Below, in pieces: positions 46,248 to 54,702 of a stretch of DNA of 64,000 bases. How positions within the stretch are numbered: the first letter of the stretch is position 1; each line of letters opens with the position of its first letter. A program made the translations under genes and the position numbers. The notes below the pieces were generated by a model that saw only the letters and a list, made by a program, of their open reading frames with translations, made no database searches and was not told the DNA's origin. Location of the stretch: positions 372,001 to 436,000 of the forward strand of contig NZ_OY775905.1 of assembly GCF_963675065.1 (NCBI RefSeq). The letters run 5' to 3'. Source of the DNA: an uncultured Draconibacterium sp. Lineage in GTDB: Bacteria; Bacteroidota; Bacteroidia; Bacteroidales; Prolixibacteraceae.

Positions 46248-46463
46248 TTAAACATTAACTATCTCTGATAAATTTACCTTTAAAACATCTGCAATCTTCT
46301 TTAATGTAATAATGGTAGGGTTGGTTCTTCCGCTTTCTATTCTTCGTAGCGATGAATCATCGATATTAAGTTCAATAGCAAGGTCTATTTGTCTAAGTCC
46401 TTTCTGGTCTCTCAGTCGTACAATATTTTCACCTATCTTTTTAAGAAAGTCCTCCTTTTTCAT
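46248..46463 (-). CDS. Small XRE-family regulator
   Basis: 71 residues, essentially one Cro/CI-type helix-turn-helix: IGENIVRLRDQKGLRQIDLA, then LNIDDSSLRRIESGRTNPTI. It is the only minus-strand gene among plus-strand neighbours and its 5' end faces the start of the following gene, so it may repress that promoter. The Ile-Asp-Asp-Ser-Ser recognition helix is of the common SinR-like sort. Confidence 0.85.
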   Translation of the reverse strand: MKKEDFLKKIGENIVRLRDQKGLRQIDLAIELNIDDSSLRRIESGRTNPTIITLKKIADVLKVNLSEIVNV

Positions 46464-46596
46464 TCGGATTGTATTGTAAAATCACAAAGTCCGAAATCCT
46501 GAAAAACTATTCAGAGCATTTATGCCCTGCGTGAATTTGTTTGCTTATCTTTATGACTCCTTAGTATTGATAAAACATATTACAATATTAACCACC

Positions 46597-48129
46597 ATGA
46601 AAGAAGAATCAATCTCAACGAAACTTCAGGAATTATTTGATTTATATAAATCGGGAGTATTAGAGAAGCTAGAATATGACTCATTAAAAGCTGAACTTTT
46701 AAACAAGAGTGAAAACTTGTTACCAAAGCAATCCGAAACTAAAAATAAACCTGAAATTGATGAGGGAAATACTGATAAGGAGAAACCGAAAATTCAGGAC
46801 GAAACAAATTTATCTGTACTACAACAAAAGTTAAAATCAGACCCTTTAAATATAGACCTTCTTCATAAATATGCACAATCCCTTTACAAAGAGGGTAATT
46901 ACAAAGAAGCAATTACAACTATCCATAAAGTTTTATCATTAATTGAAAATGATGCTGAAGCCGAAAAGCTATTATTGAATTCATACATAAAACTTAATCG
47001 CTATGAGGATGCGATTTCAGCTTTAAGGAAATGGATTTCTGAAAATCCAAATGAACCAAGACACAAAGACAAGTTAGTAGAAGTTAAATCGCTCTATGAC
47101 AACTATAAACGAAAAAGAAATCGTAATAAAATCATAGCCATATCATCAGTCGTAGTTATAATAGTTTTAATAGTTCTTTCAATTTTTGTTGAGAATAACA
47201 GCGAAAAGAAATTGGCATTAGAGAAAGAAAAAACTGCATATGAATTGGTTAAACAAAAACAACTGGTAAGTCCCTGTATGGAGTATCTACATGATTATCC
47301 CAATGGGTTATATGTCGCAGAAGTTAAAGCACTTCAGGAAGATTTTCAATGGAAGGAAGCAAAAACATCTAACACGATACACAGCTATGAAAAATACATA
47401 TTGTTGTATCCTAATGGGAGATATGTAGAAGAAGCAAATGATGCCAAGAACGTAATTATTGATAAAATTGAACGCAATAAGCAGGATTTAAATACAACTT
47501 CTAATAAGTCCAATGCTGCAATTGAAAAAGAGACTAATATTCTTGCAAACGAGAAAAGAGACCAAATAGCCAAGAACCAAAGTTTTTTTACGGATAACCG
47601 AGATAATATAACCTATAAAACAATAAAAATTGGAAACCAAATCTGGATGGCAGAAAACCTTGCGTACAATGCTGGTGATGGCTGTTGGGCATATGAAAAC
47701 AATGAGAGTAATGTTGAAACATATGGCAGGTTATATAATTGGGAAACGGCTAAAATAGCCTGTCCGTCTGGATGGCATTTACCTACTGATGATGAATGGA
47801 AGCAAATGGAAATGGCAATAGGAATGAGCCAAGGTGAAGCAGACGAAATAGGTTCAAGAGGCACAGACGAAGGTACTAAACTAAAAGCAACAGGTGGCTG
47901 GTACAAAAATGGTAACGGAACCGATGATTATGGCTTTTCAGGTCTTGCTGGTGGTTGCCGCTATGACAATGGTGCTTACTTCTACATTGGCGAGGATGGT
48001 ATCTGGTGGAGTGCTACTGAGGTTTATGATGAAGCATATTGCCGCAGCGTAAATTACGCTGGTGATAGGTTCACAATTGAGACCTACCATAAGGAATACG
48101 GAGTTTCTGTTCGTTGTATCAGAGATTAG
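46597..48129 (+). CDS. Membrane-anchored TPR protein with C-terminal FISUMP domain
   Basis: 510 residues from ATG 46597. An N-terminal SHOCT-like helix pair (STKLQELFDLYKSGVLEKLEYDSL) is followed by TPR-type repeats (~85-170), one membrane helix (KIIAISSVVVIIVLIVLSIF, ~187-206), a coiled region, and a C-terminal FISUMP-type domain (TIGR02145): YKTIKIGNQIWMAENLAYN, GRLYNWETAKIACPSGWHLP, and WWSATE...SVRCIRD. Such domains are usually outside the cytoplasm. The next gene shares the SHOCT-like start and a membrane segment, so the two may form one envelope-associated unit. Function unknown. Confidence 0.75.
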   Translation: MKEESISTKLQELFDLYKSGVLEKLEYDSLKAELLNKSENLLPKQSETKNKPEIDEGNTDKEKPKIQDETNLSVLQQKLKSDPLNIDLLHKYAQSLYKEGNYKEAITTIHKVLSLIENDAEAEKLLLNSYIKLNRYEDAISALRKWISENPNEPRHKDKLVEVKSLYDNYKRKRNRNKIIAISSVVVIIVLIVLSIFVENNSEKKLALEKEKTAYELVKQKQLVSPCMEYLHDYPNGLYVAEVKALQEDFQWKEAKTSNTIHSYEKYILLYPNGRYVEEANDAKNVIIDKIERNKQDLNTTSNKSNAAIEKETNILANEKRDQIAKNQSFFTDNRDNITYKTIKIGNQIWMAENLAYNAGDGCWAYENNESNVETYGRLYNWETAKIACPSGWHLPTDDEWKQMEMAIGMSQGEADEIGSRGTDEGTKLKATGGWYKNGNGTDDYGFSGLAGGCRYDNGAYFYIGEDGIWWSATEVYDEAYCRSVNYAGDRFTIETYHKEYGVSVRCIRD

Positions 48130-48227
48130 CGAACAAAAATGAGGTTTGATTATAGTTGCCAAGAAAAATTTATTGAAGTTATATCGTTCCGTTTTAATAC
48201 TACTTAAATATTAAACAACTATTGGCT

Positions 48228-49118
48228 ATGAACAAAATTGAAGAAATAAAGAAACTAAAAACACTTTTAGATGAAGGTGCAATCACTGAGGATGAATTTA
48301 ATTCATTAAAAAAGGGCATCATCTCAACTGACGCTAAGGCGAAAGAAATCTTGTTAAATGAGAATTCAGATTTGAGAAATCAGAAAAAGGAACAATTAGT
48401 AGAACCAGATACTAATAATAAAACATTCAAGAAAAAAGTAGTTTCTAAGGAAAGGTATGAAAATTCGGTCTATAAGAATAATTTCACTGAATGGGAAGAT
48501 AATAATACTGCTACATTTAATCTTAGTAAAATCAGTTGGGTCTTTGGTTTAGTATTAGGTATTGTATTTGCCTTTAGATATAATTTTTATGCCTTTTTAT
48601 TAGCTATAGGATTATCAATTGGTGCTTCAGTTGCCATAAATAAATTAGTTCCAAAACTTTTATATAGGAATATATCCTTAGGATTTTTAAGTGTTGTCCT
48701 TGTTCTTCTAATTATCTATCCCATTGGGAATGCAAGAAGTTTCGCTAACGTTGATATTGCAAATGAACAGGCAGTTGTAAAAGATATGCAAGGTACATGG
48801 GTTGGAAACTCACATGATGGAATTGGTGAATTTCAATATATACACTACAAAGTTGAAATTGCGGGAAATAATTTCAGAGGTTGGATTGATGTTGGTCGCA
48901 CCAGTGACGAACCAAGTTGGAAATCGATTCCCGATGTTAAAGGGACATGGTCATTGAGTGAAGTTCTAACATATACCAATTCATCGGGTAGATATCGAAA
49001 TATCTATTTTGAAGAAGACAATAGCAATAATCTTCTAAGCGCAAGAGCCTTACAGAATATGATTGTTTATGATGGTGGTTTGTATGTCGTTGGCTGGGCA
49101 TCAATGAGCAAAAAATAA
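48228..49118 (+). CDS. SHOCT-domain membrane protein
   Basis: 296 residues from ATG 48228 (MNKIEEIKKLKTLLDEG), preferred over a TTG two codons earlier. The N-terminal 35 residues are a SHOCT oligomerisation helix pair (LLDEGAITEDEFNSLKKGI). Two to three membrane helices lie at ~100-170. The C-terminal ~110 residues (MQGTWVGNSHDGIGEFQYI; GTWSLSEVLTYTNSSG) look like a small extracytoplasmic beta-barrel domain. The SHOCT start resembles that of the preceding protein, and the two genes are 98 bp apart. Confidence 0.65.
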   Translation: MNKIEEIKKLKTLLDEGAITEDEFNSLKKGIISTDAKAKEILLNENSDLRNQKKEQLVEPDTNNKTFKKKVVSKERYENSVYKNNFTEWEDNNTATFNLSKISWVFGLVLGIVFAFRYNFYAFLLAIGLSIGASVAINKLVPKLLYRNISLGFLSVVLVLLIIYPIGNARSFANVDIANEQAVVKDMQGTWVGNSHDGIGEFQYIHYKVEIAGNNFRGWIDVGRTSDEPSWKSIPDVKGTWSLSEVLTYTNSSGRYRNIYFEEDNSNNLLSARALQNMIVYDGGLYVVGWASMSKK

Positions 49119-49353
49119 CAAGGGCATTTAAGTCAATGAAAACTATTCATGCACGTGGAAGTGAAGTGGCAATCAATTTTTTTCACCATCTCTCTCGTCA
49201 CCTCATGTTATAGTTTTATGGTGTAGGAAATAACTACTATGTTTTTTGATAGCTATAAAACTGTAAATGTTCCAAAATAATTTGGTTAAAACTCTATCAA
49301 TAATTATTCTAAATAATCTATAACACACTGATAATCAATCTCTCAATTTATTT

Positions 49354-49566
49354 TTAATTAAAAACTATAATTCTTAATTAAAAACCCTTAAAATCAGCGT
49401 ATTAGCGACTTTGTGTTTGTAACAATTAAAAAGTCAAAACGTATATTATCCCGAAAAGAGTTCATTTATTTATTGAAATAATATAATTATCCAAAAGGTG
49501 AGCAGTACGAAAGTATTACTCACCTTTTGTAGTTTTTGGCAGGATATTAAGTTTTTAATTAAAAAC
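49354..49566. repeat. Three copies of TTAATTAAAAAC with a hairpin between
   Basis: Copies at 49354-49365, 49374-49385 (20 bp apart) and 49555-49566; the third is inside the perfect palindrome GTTTTTAATTAAAAAC (49551-49566). Between them, AAAAGGTGAG (49493-49502) and CTCACCTTTT (49519-49528) form a 10-bp stem, extended by AGTAC/GTATT with a GAAA tetraloop. The whole 49.12-49.94 kb gap has no gene I can support; a perfect 18-bp palindrome TACAGATAATTATCTGTA lies at 49745-49762. Confidence 0.5.
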
Positions 49567-49936
49567 TGTAAATCTGATAACTAATACAAGGTTAATTGGG
49601 TATAAAAAAAGTAAAGCTATTATAGCCTTATGGCATCGTAATTCCAGTTAAAAGGGTGAGATAAAAGATGCTGATTGAAAAATTCATGGAATCCAGTTTA
49701 AGTTGTATTCATTATACTAAAGAAAATACCCACTAAAATCTAAATACAGATAATTATCTGTAAAGCTCACAACACAGAAATATTCAGGCAATTATTCAAA
49801 CATCCAATTAGGTGTAATGCCCAAAGTATGTCTTGTTGAAAGATAACTACAAAAGAAGAATTATAAACAACTGGTAAAGCCTGAACCAACAGAAATAATG
49901 AGGGCACAATTATTTTAAAATTTAAAAATATAAAGT

Positions 49937-50212
49937 ATGAAAACTGAAGACATTTTTAGAATTGTTAAAGAAAAAGTAAATGAAAATTTCAATTTTTATT
50001 TTGAATCTGCGATGGAGAGGAACACCTATGAAGAATTTGTAGAGAAGTATTTCCCAATTCACGAACCAGAAAAAATGCAAGAGTTTAAAAAATCAAGTCT
50101 GAATGATAAACTACAAATGGTGGCTGATTTTTTTAAGGATAAACTTTACTATCTCGAAGACGGAGTTTGGTTGGAAATTATAGAAGAAGCAGATGATGAA
50201 ATTGAATTATAA
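49937..50212 (+). CDS. Small hypothetical protein
   Basis: 91 residues, acidic and helical (VKEKVNENFNFYFESAMER; EKYFPIHEPEKMQEF; WLEIIEEADDEIEL). No signal peptide, no membrane segment, no recognised motif. It begins the plus-strand run leading to the DUF5131 gene, after a long regulatory-looking gap. The size and charge would also suit an inhibitor or DNA-mimic, but that is only a guess. Confidence 0.5.
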   Translation: MKTEDIFRIVKEKVNENFNFYFESAMERNTYEEFVEKYFPIHEPEKMQEFKKSSLNDKLQMVADFFKDKLYYLEDGVWLEIIEEADDEIEL

Positions 50213-50320
50213 GAAGCTAATTACAACTTACAATCTTTGAAAATAACGTTTGAGTATCAAATTAACGAAATCCAGAATTATCACGGTGAAAATGATGAAT
50301 AACTGCAAAAACTAATAGCA

Positions 50321-50971
50321 ATGGCACTAAATAAATCAAAAGGCAATATGTATGAATTCGTAACGCATACATGGAATACTGTGAAAGGTGAATGTTTCCA
50401 CGGTTGTAGTTACTGCTACATGCAACGCTGGGGACAATTAAAAGCAATTCGTTTCGATGAAAAAGAACTGAAAACAGACCTTGGAAATGGTAACTTCATA
50501 TTCGTAGGTTCAAGCAACGATATGTGGGCACAGAATATACCAGAAGAATGGATAAAGAAAACATTAGACCACTGTTCTAAGTATGATAACAGTTACATGT
50601 TTCAAACCAAAAATCCACAGAACATCAGGCGTGAATTAATTCCAAACTCAAGTGTTTGTGTAACGCTTGAAACCAACAGGCATTACCCTGAAATTATGCG
50701 GAATTGCCCAACACCCGAACAAAGGATTGAGCAAATGAAGTTGATAAAACATCCTCTTTATGTAACCATTGAACCCATGATGGATTTTGACTTGCCAGTG
50801 TTGGTTGAAATGCTCAAATCATGTGAACCGTTGCAAGTAAATATCGGTGCAGATAGTGGTAGGAACGGACTACCCGAACCACCAAAAGAGAAAGTATTAC
50901 AACTGATTGACGAATTACAAAAATTCACAACGATTCATAACAAAGTTAATTTGAAGCGAATCCTTAAATAA
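50321..50971 (+). CDS. DUF5131 (phage Gp37/Gp68-like) protein
   Basis: 216 residues. The N-terminal HTWNTVKGECFHGCSYCYMQ holds a radical-SAM-like cysteine triad (Cys25, Cys29, Cys32), then FVGSSNDMWAQNIPEEWI, FQTKNPQN and CVTLETNRHYP, and near the end TIEPMMDFDL and VNIGADSGRN. This family is common in phages and mobile elements and is thought to be a radical-SAM-type fold of unknown activity. It is the only phage-type gene in the island. The next gene starts 7 bp after its stop. Confidence 0.85.
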   Translation: MALNKSKGNMYEFVTHTWNTVKGECFHGCSYCYMQRWGQLKAIRFDEKELKTDLGNGNFIFVGSSNDMWAQNIPEEWIKKTLDHCSKYDNSYMFQTKNPQNIRRELIPNSSVCVTLETNRHYPEIMRNCPTPEQRIEQMKLIKHPLYVTIEPMMDFDLPVLVEMLKSCEPLQVNIGADSGRNGLPEPPKEKVLQLIDELQKFTTIHNKVNLKRILK

Positions 50972-50978
50972 TTAAATC

Positions 50979-51329
50979 ATGATTATATCAGAAGAAGATT
51001 TTAAAAAGTGGTTAACTGAGAGAGGTTACGATTATGAAACCCATAAGGATGATAATGCTCTTTGGAATGAATATCTAACTATTCCAAGCAAATATTCCGA
51101 ACGAGATTTAGAATTAGATGTACTTGATTTATCAAATCCAGAAAACTTCTTTAAAACCCAAGAAGAAATAAATGAAGAAATAAGGCAAGAGCATAGGACG
51201 CAAGATGAATTATACAATGAGTATATATCTTGGAAATTAGAAAACTGGAGAAGTTTTGATTTAAACGCTGGAGAAATGGATTTGTATTATCAATTCATGA
51301 TGCAACGTGAAAAAAACAGAGAGTCATAA
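50979..51329 (+). CDS. Small hypothetical protein after DUF5131
   Basis: 116 residues, very acidic and helical, with many Trp/Tyr residues (FKKWLTERGYDYETH; YNEYISWKLENWRSF). No known domain. It follows DUF5131 with a 7-bp gap and is almost certainly co-transcribed with it. Confidence 0.5.
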   Translation: MIISEEDFKKWLTERGYDYETHKDDNALWNEYLTIPSKYSERDLELDVLDLSNPENFFKTQEEINEEIRQEHRTQDELYNEYISWKLENWRSFDLNAGEMDLYYQFMMQREKNRES

Positions 51330-51455
51330 TTTATTTAATAATGTTCGGATTAGGTATAATAAAGAATTTCAGTAGTCAGGTAGTTAGTAGGTTTTCTGCC
51401 TGACTTCAATAACTAAAATCTACGCTTTATTTTTAATCATAAAAGCCTTCATATA

Positions 51456-51878
51456 GTGAAAGAATTAAAACAAGTAGGATTACAGAAAACAATTAATAAC
51501 AGAAAGACAAAGGAATTCCAGTACACAGGCAATAAATTGGTAAATGAAATACGAAAACCTACTGTTAAGTTTTTCCAGTGGGAGAATAATAACATTGAAA
51601 ATGATGATTTATTAGATTTTGAATATCGTTTGTTACAAAAACTTTTTAGCACGAAAGATGGAAGTATTATTTCTTGTAAGACATTAGCAAAAAAGTTTAA
51701 GAAGAATGTCAGAACTATTAATCGCACACTTGAAAGTTTAATCACAAAGGAATATTTATACATTACAAAGGATAAAAAGCTGATAATAAGAAGGGTTAAT
51801 AAAAATTGTAACCCTATCCCAATAATACCAAGCAAGGAGCTTTATTCTAAGTATATACAGAAAATTGAATCTGATTAG
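51456..51878 (+). CDS. Winged-helix DNA-binding protein, possible replication initiator
   Basis: 140 residues from GTG 51456. Residues ~50-115 read FEYRLLQKLFSTKDGSIISC, then LAKKFKKNVRTINRTLESLI and KEYLYITKDKKLIIRR, a winged helix-turn-helix. The N-terminal part is basic. Short proteins of this type include plasmid replication or transcription regulators. Directly after the stop come several copies of GATGTCA-type repeats and then a dense run of palindromes, which is why I raise the replication option. A plain regulator remains equally possible. Confidence 0.55.
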   Translation: MKELKQVGLQKTINNRKTKEFQYTGNKLVNEIRKPTVKFFQWENNNIENDDLLDFEYRLLQKLFSTKDGSIISCKTLAKKFKKNVRTINRTLESLITKEYLYITKDKKLIIRRVNKNCNPIPIIPSKELYSKYIQKIESD

Positions 51879-51891
51879 GACAGATGACTTT

Positions 51892-51974
51892 TATGTCACT
51901 AAAAAGATGTCATTGATGTCACTAATTGAAGACACTGAAGTCATCAAAAAACGTCTGAAAGCCTTGATGTCATT
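51892..51974 (+). repeat. Iteron-like GATGTCA repeats
   Basis: TATGTCACT (51892), GATGTCATT (51906), GATGTCACT (51915), GAAGTCATC (51937) and GATGTCATT (51966) occur in 83 bp just after the winged-helix gene. Spacing is irregular (14, 9, 22, 29 bp), which weakens an origin reading. AT-rich sequence follows. Confidence 0.4.
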
Positions 51975-52020
51975 GGATTACAGTAGGCGTAATACTATAT
52001 AATAATAATTCTTGAAAAAA

Positions 52021-52055
52021 AGCCGTTCCGCCAAATGCGGAAAACGGCTTTTTTT
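52021..52055 (+). terminator. Strong intrinsic terminator
   Basis: AGCCGTT (52021-52027) pairs with AACGGCT (52033-52039 region), with an inner CCGC/GCGG stem, followed by seven T. It ends the plus-strand transcript of 49.9-51.9 kb. Confidence 0.85.
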
Positions 52056-52077
52056 ATAATACTAAACCAATCACCCC

Positions 52078-52296
52078 AGCGTACCGCTGAGGCGATTGTC
52101 AAAGTTTGAATTGGTTGTTTGCTTTGCTTCGCTTCCGCTCGCTTGCGCTTCGCTCGCAAAGCAAACTATGTTATATCATACACAATACCAATTGTTTGAT
52201 TGCAATAATGTCTGGCAAACGCCAGACATTATTGAGAATCCCTTGAAAGTTAATTAAGAGTGATTGGATAATATCAGGCATTCGCCTGACATTATC
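52078..52296. repeat. Cluster of four palindromes
   Basis: CAGCG/CGCTG (52078-52090); GTTTGCTTTGC with GCAAAGCAAAC (52117-52127, 52156-52166) around a GC-rich loop; CAATAATGTCTGGC with GCCAGACATTATTG (52203-52234, 14-bp perfect, 4-nt loop); GATAATATCAGGC with GCCTGACATTATC (52267-52296, one mismatch, 4-nt loop). The last two are clearly related to each other. No gene overlaps them. Confidence 0.6.
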
Positions 52297-52428
52297 AGAA
52301 TCATATTTTAAGAAAGCTACTCAATATACTCACCAATTGGATTGTCTCTTGGGACACGTTGATGGCATATACCCACCCCGCCAAAACATACAGTAATGGT
52401 AATTATGCTTGAGAAAGATTATAGAATA

Positions 52429-52665
52429 TTAGTTACCAATAAATTCCTTTAAAAAATCGATATCCAATGTTTCTGCAATTTCGATAACAGATAATATTGT
52501 TACATTTTCTCCACGTTCCAAACGTTGAATTGTTCTTCTATGTACATTGGTGTTACAACATAGTTCTTCTTGAGTTAATCCCTGACCTAAACGAAGTTCA
52601 CGAAAAAACATGCCAAATATCTCAAGTTGTTTTATATGGTCTTTACTAATTGGTTTTGATTTCAC
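52429..52665 (-). CDS. XRE-family regulator
   Basis: 78 residues. A Cro/CI-type helix-turn-helix fills most of the protein: FGMFFRELRLGQGLTQEELC, NTNVHRRTIQRLERGENVTI and SVIEIAETLDIDFLKEF. It faces the same way as the next XRE gene but lies 260 bp from it. Likely regulates cargo or maintenance genes of the island. Targets are not evident. Confidence 0.85.
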   Translation of the reverse strand: MKSKPISKDHIKQLEIFGMFFRELRLGQGLTQEELCCNTNVHRRTIQRLERGENVTILSVIEIAETLDIDFLKEFIGN

Positions 52666-52926
52666 TGTAATGGTTTACCAATAAATACTTTCGCACAATA
52701 AATTGTCTATAAACATGTACTAAAACTTCCAAAAACTCAGTATTAACTATCCTCGAATGCAATTTGTTGGGGTAATTATGAAATGAAAAAGATAGTAGAA
52801 TTAGGTAGTTCAACGCTAATTTATGCGTTTTTTGGGAGTGTAAGGTCAAAAAATAGTCCCTACACGCATATCATCACTCTAAATTTATAAAATTTACAGA
52901 AGAATTAGATAGGATGGAATAGATAT

Positions 52927-53190
52927 TTACTTCATATCCTTAAAGAATTCTTCAGGTGATATTTTATAATAATCAAGCAACTGTAACAAAGAATAAAGGT
53001 TGAAGTACAGCTTTCCTTTCTCCATCAAAGCGTATTTGTTCCTTGAAATATTCTTGTCAGAGCATAATTTAAAAATGCTTAGTTTCCTTTCAGTTCTTAG
53101 TTGCTTTAGTTTCTTTCCAATAGCAGAAATGAATTCTTTATGCTCATGTAATATTACCTTATTGGGTGAGTGTTCTTTTTCAGAAGCCAT
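52927..53190 (-). CDS. XRE-family regulator divergent from a 59-residue gene
   Basis: 87 residues. The helix-turn-helix region reads FISAIGKKLKQLRTERKLSI, LCSDKNISRNKYALMEKGK and LLQLLDYYKISPEEFF. It is transcribed away from a small plus-strand gene; the 94 bp between them contain two copies of a 20-bp operator. This is the classic layout of an autoregulator that also controls its divergent neighbour. Confidence 0.87.
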   Translation of the reverse strand: MASEKEHSPNKVILHEHKEFISAIGKKLKQLRTERKLSIFKLCSDKNISRNKYALMEKGKLYFNLYSLLQLLDYYKISPEEFFKDMK

Positions 53191-53224
53191 TATTTATATA
53201 TTATCTCGCTTCAAATATAAAGTA

Positions 53225-53285
53225 TTGCTCATAAATGTGTGCAACTGTTTTTAAATTAATTATATTTGCACATAAATATGTGCAA
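53225..53285. promoter_or_regulatory. Twin operator between the XRE gene and the small gene
   Basis: TTGCACATAAATATGTGCAA (53266-53285) is a perfect palindrome of 9-bp arms around AA. TTGCTCATAAATGTGTGCAA (53225-53244) is an imperfect copy. Centres are 41 bp apart, about four helical turns. The perfect site ends on the A of the downstream ATG, so binding would block its expression. Confidence 0.8.
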
Positions 53286-53464
53286 TGAAAAACCGTAGGA
53301 AATTAAAACACGAGTATTTCCAAATCGATTTTGAACCTGTAGAGGATTATTTAATCATTGTCGATATTACAGATGATGCCGAGAAAACCATCAAGGATAT
53401 AATTATCGTCAAGAAGCCAAAACTTGATTTGAGTTTTCCAAGGAATCCATATTTGATGAATTAA
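53285..53464 (+). CDS. 59-residue protein under XRE control
   Basis: ATG 53285 to TAA 53464. The product starts MKNRRKLKHEYFQIDFEPVE, continues DYLIIVDITDDAEKTIKD, and ends FPRNPYLMN. It is short, with a basic start and acidic middle. Support comes from the operator overlapping its start, the divergent regulator, and an open frame with sensible codon use. Could be a toxin, an excision factor or a second regulator. No motif is recognised. Confidence 0.55.
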   Translation: MKNRRKLKHEYFQIDFEPVEDYLIIVDITDDAEKTIKDIIIVKKPKLDLSFPRNPYLMN

Positions 53465-53507
53465 AAATTGGTTTTAAAATACCAGCTTGGTGTTCGTTGG
53501 ATAAAAC

Positions 53508-53612
53508 TGTATCAATTTTAGTGTATACTTCAAAGTGATACAAAATTTAAATAGAAATCATCTGATAAAAGCAATAATCTATTAAAAATAGGGACACGTT
53601 AAAAATGATACA
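53508..53612. repeat. Repeats upstream of the small resolvase (res-like)
   Basis: TGTATCA (53508-53514) faces TGATACA (53536-53542), spanning 35 bp with TATA at the centre, and TGATACA recurs at 53606-53612. GCAATAATCT also occurs twice nearby. Inverted and repeated heptamers upstream of a serine resolvase fit a res site or operator. Confidence 0.4.
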
Positions 53613-53614
53613 AT

Positions 53615-54238
53615 ATGGAAGCAATAATCTGGTCAAGAGTAAGCAGCAAATCACAAGACAACCAAAGACAAGTATCAAACCTAAAACAGGTCGCCTCTGA
53701 AAAAGGTTGGACAGTTAAAAGGGTATTTGAAGAAAAGATTTCTGGTACAGTTAAATCAACTGATAGAAAAGAATTCAATAAAATATTAGAATACACTGAA
53801 CAGAAAAAAATTAAACTGGTACTTATAAGTGAAATCAGTCGTATCGGCAGAAAAGTTGTGGATGTATTGAATGTTGTAGATAATTTTCATCGAAAAGGTA
53901 TTGCTATATACGTTCAGCAGTTTAATATGGTCTCGATGGAGAATGGTAAAGAGAATTCAATGGTAATGCTCTTACTCCAGATGATGAGCATTGGTGCGGA
54001 GATGGAGAACAATCTAAGAAAAATCCGCCAATCCGAAGGGATAGCACTCGCCAAACTTCAACAGAAATATACTGGACGAGCAATTGGAAGCAAAGCAAAC
54101 AAAGAGAACCAGTTAACGAAATATGCAGATGTGGTTGATTTATTGGAAAAAAGTGATTTAAGTATCAGGCGTATATCCAGCATCACAGGAAGAAGCATCA
54201 ACACTGTTCGTAAGGTTAAACAACTGCTGGTTGCTTGA
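53615..54238 (+). CDS. Small serine resolvase/invertase
   Basis: 207 residues. The resolvase domain (1-~145) begins MEAIIWSRVSSKSQDNQRQ with the nucleophile Ser in RVSSKSQ, and has LVLISEISRIGRK and GAEMENNLRKIRQ. The C-terminal ~45 residues form the HTH_7-type DNA-binding helices (LLEKSDLSIRRISSITGRS and NTVRKVKQLL). It is distinct from the large recombinase at the right end, so the island has two site-specific systems. A likely role is dimer resolution, maintenance, or DNA inversion; the target would be the repeats just upstream. Confidence 0.92.
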   Translation: MEAIIWSRVSSKSQDNQRQVSNLKQVASEKGWTVKRVFEEKISGTVKSTDRKEFNKILEYTEQKKIKLVLISEISRIGRKVVDVLNVVDNFHRKGIAIYVQQFNMVSMENGKENSMVMLLLQMMSIGAEMENNLRKIRQSEGIALAKLQQKYTGRAIGSKANKENQLTKYADVVDLLEKSDLSIRRISSITGRSINTVRKVKQLLVA

Positions 54239-54258
54239 ATAATATTTGAAACTTAGCT

Positions 54259-54663
54259 TTATCCACTATCCCCAGAGCAATAGTCATATACTTCTAATTG
54301 GTCAGCCACTTTATCTGTTACCATTTTAAGACTTGATTCATCCAATAAAATCCACGGACATTGGTTTTTTGTGTCATTAAAGTCAATCTGGACATTCAAA
54401 ATTTCTTTTGAATTTAGGTCTATGATAAAAATATGTAGAAGAACATTATCGTGATAGCAATCAATAAACTTGACCACTGAATAGTACATTCCTTCTGGGG
54501 TGAATCCAGTGATAAGCAGATAGGTTTTATCTGGTACTAAAGTGTGGTCATGAATTAGAATGCAAGGATGGTTAACAAGGAATGAACCATCTTTACTGGC
54601 TATGTATTGATTGTTCAAACCTAATATTGCTGAATCGTAATTGTATTTGTCTTGTAGTTTCAT
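54259..54663 (-). CDS. Hypothetical protein
   Basis: 134 residues, soluble and mildly acidic (MKLQDKYNYDSAILGLNNQY; LIHDHTLVPDKTYLLITG; VLLHIFIIDLNSKEIL). No family recognised. It is convergent with the resolvase and divergent from the retron. Its 5' end lies only 40 bp from the predicted retron RNA, so the shared upstream region probably holds both promoters. Confidence 0.5.
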   Translation of the reverse strand: MKLQDKYNYDSAILGLNNQYIASKDGSFLVNHPCILIHDHTLVPDKTYLLITGFTPEGMYYSVVKFIDCYHDNVLLHIFIIDLNSKEILNVQIDFNDTKNQCPWILLDESSLKMVTDKVADQLEVYDYCSGDSG

Positions 54664-54702
54664 AACTTATATGCTTTACCTATAAATACTAAATGTACAG
54701 GC

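Noticed and set aside
52117..52296. Palindrome cluster as a CRISPR array
   Set aside because: The hairpins differ in arm sequence and spacing, and no cas genes are present.
52646..52849. 67-codon minus-strand frame between the XRE genes
   Set aside because: Overlaps the neighbouring regulator, has low-complexity content and no support.
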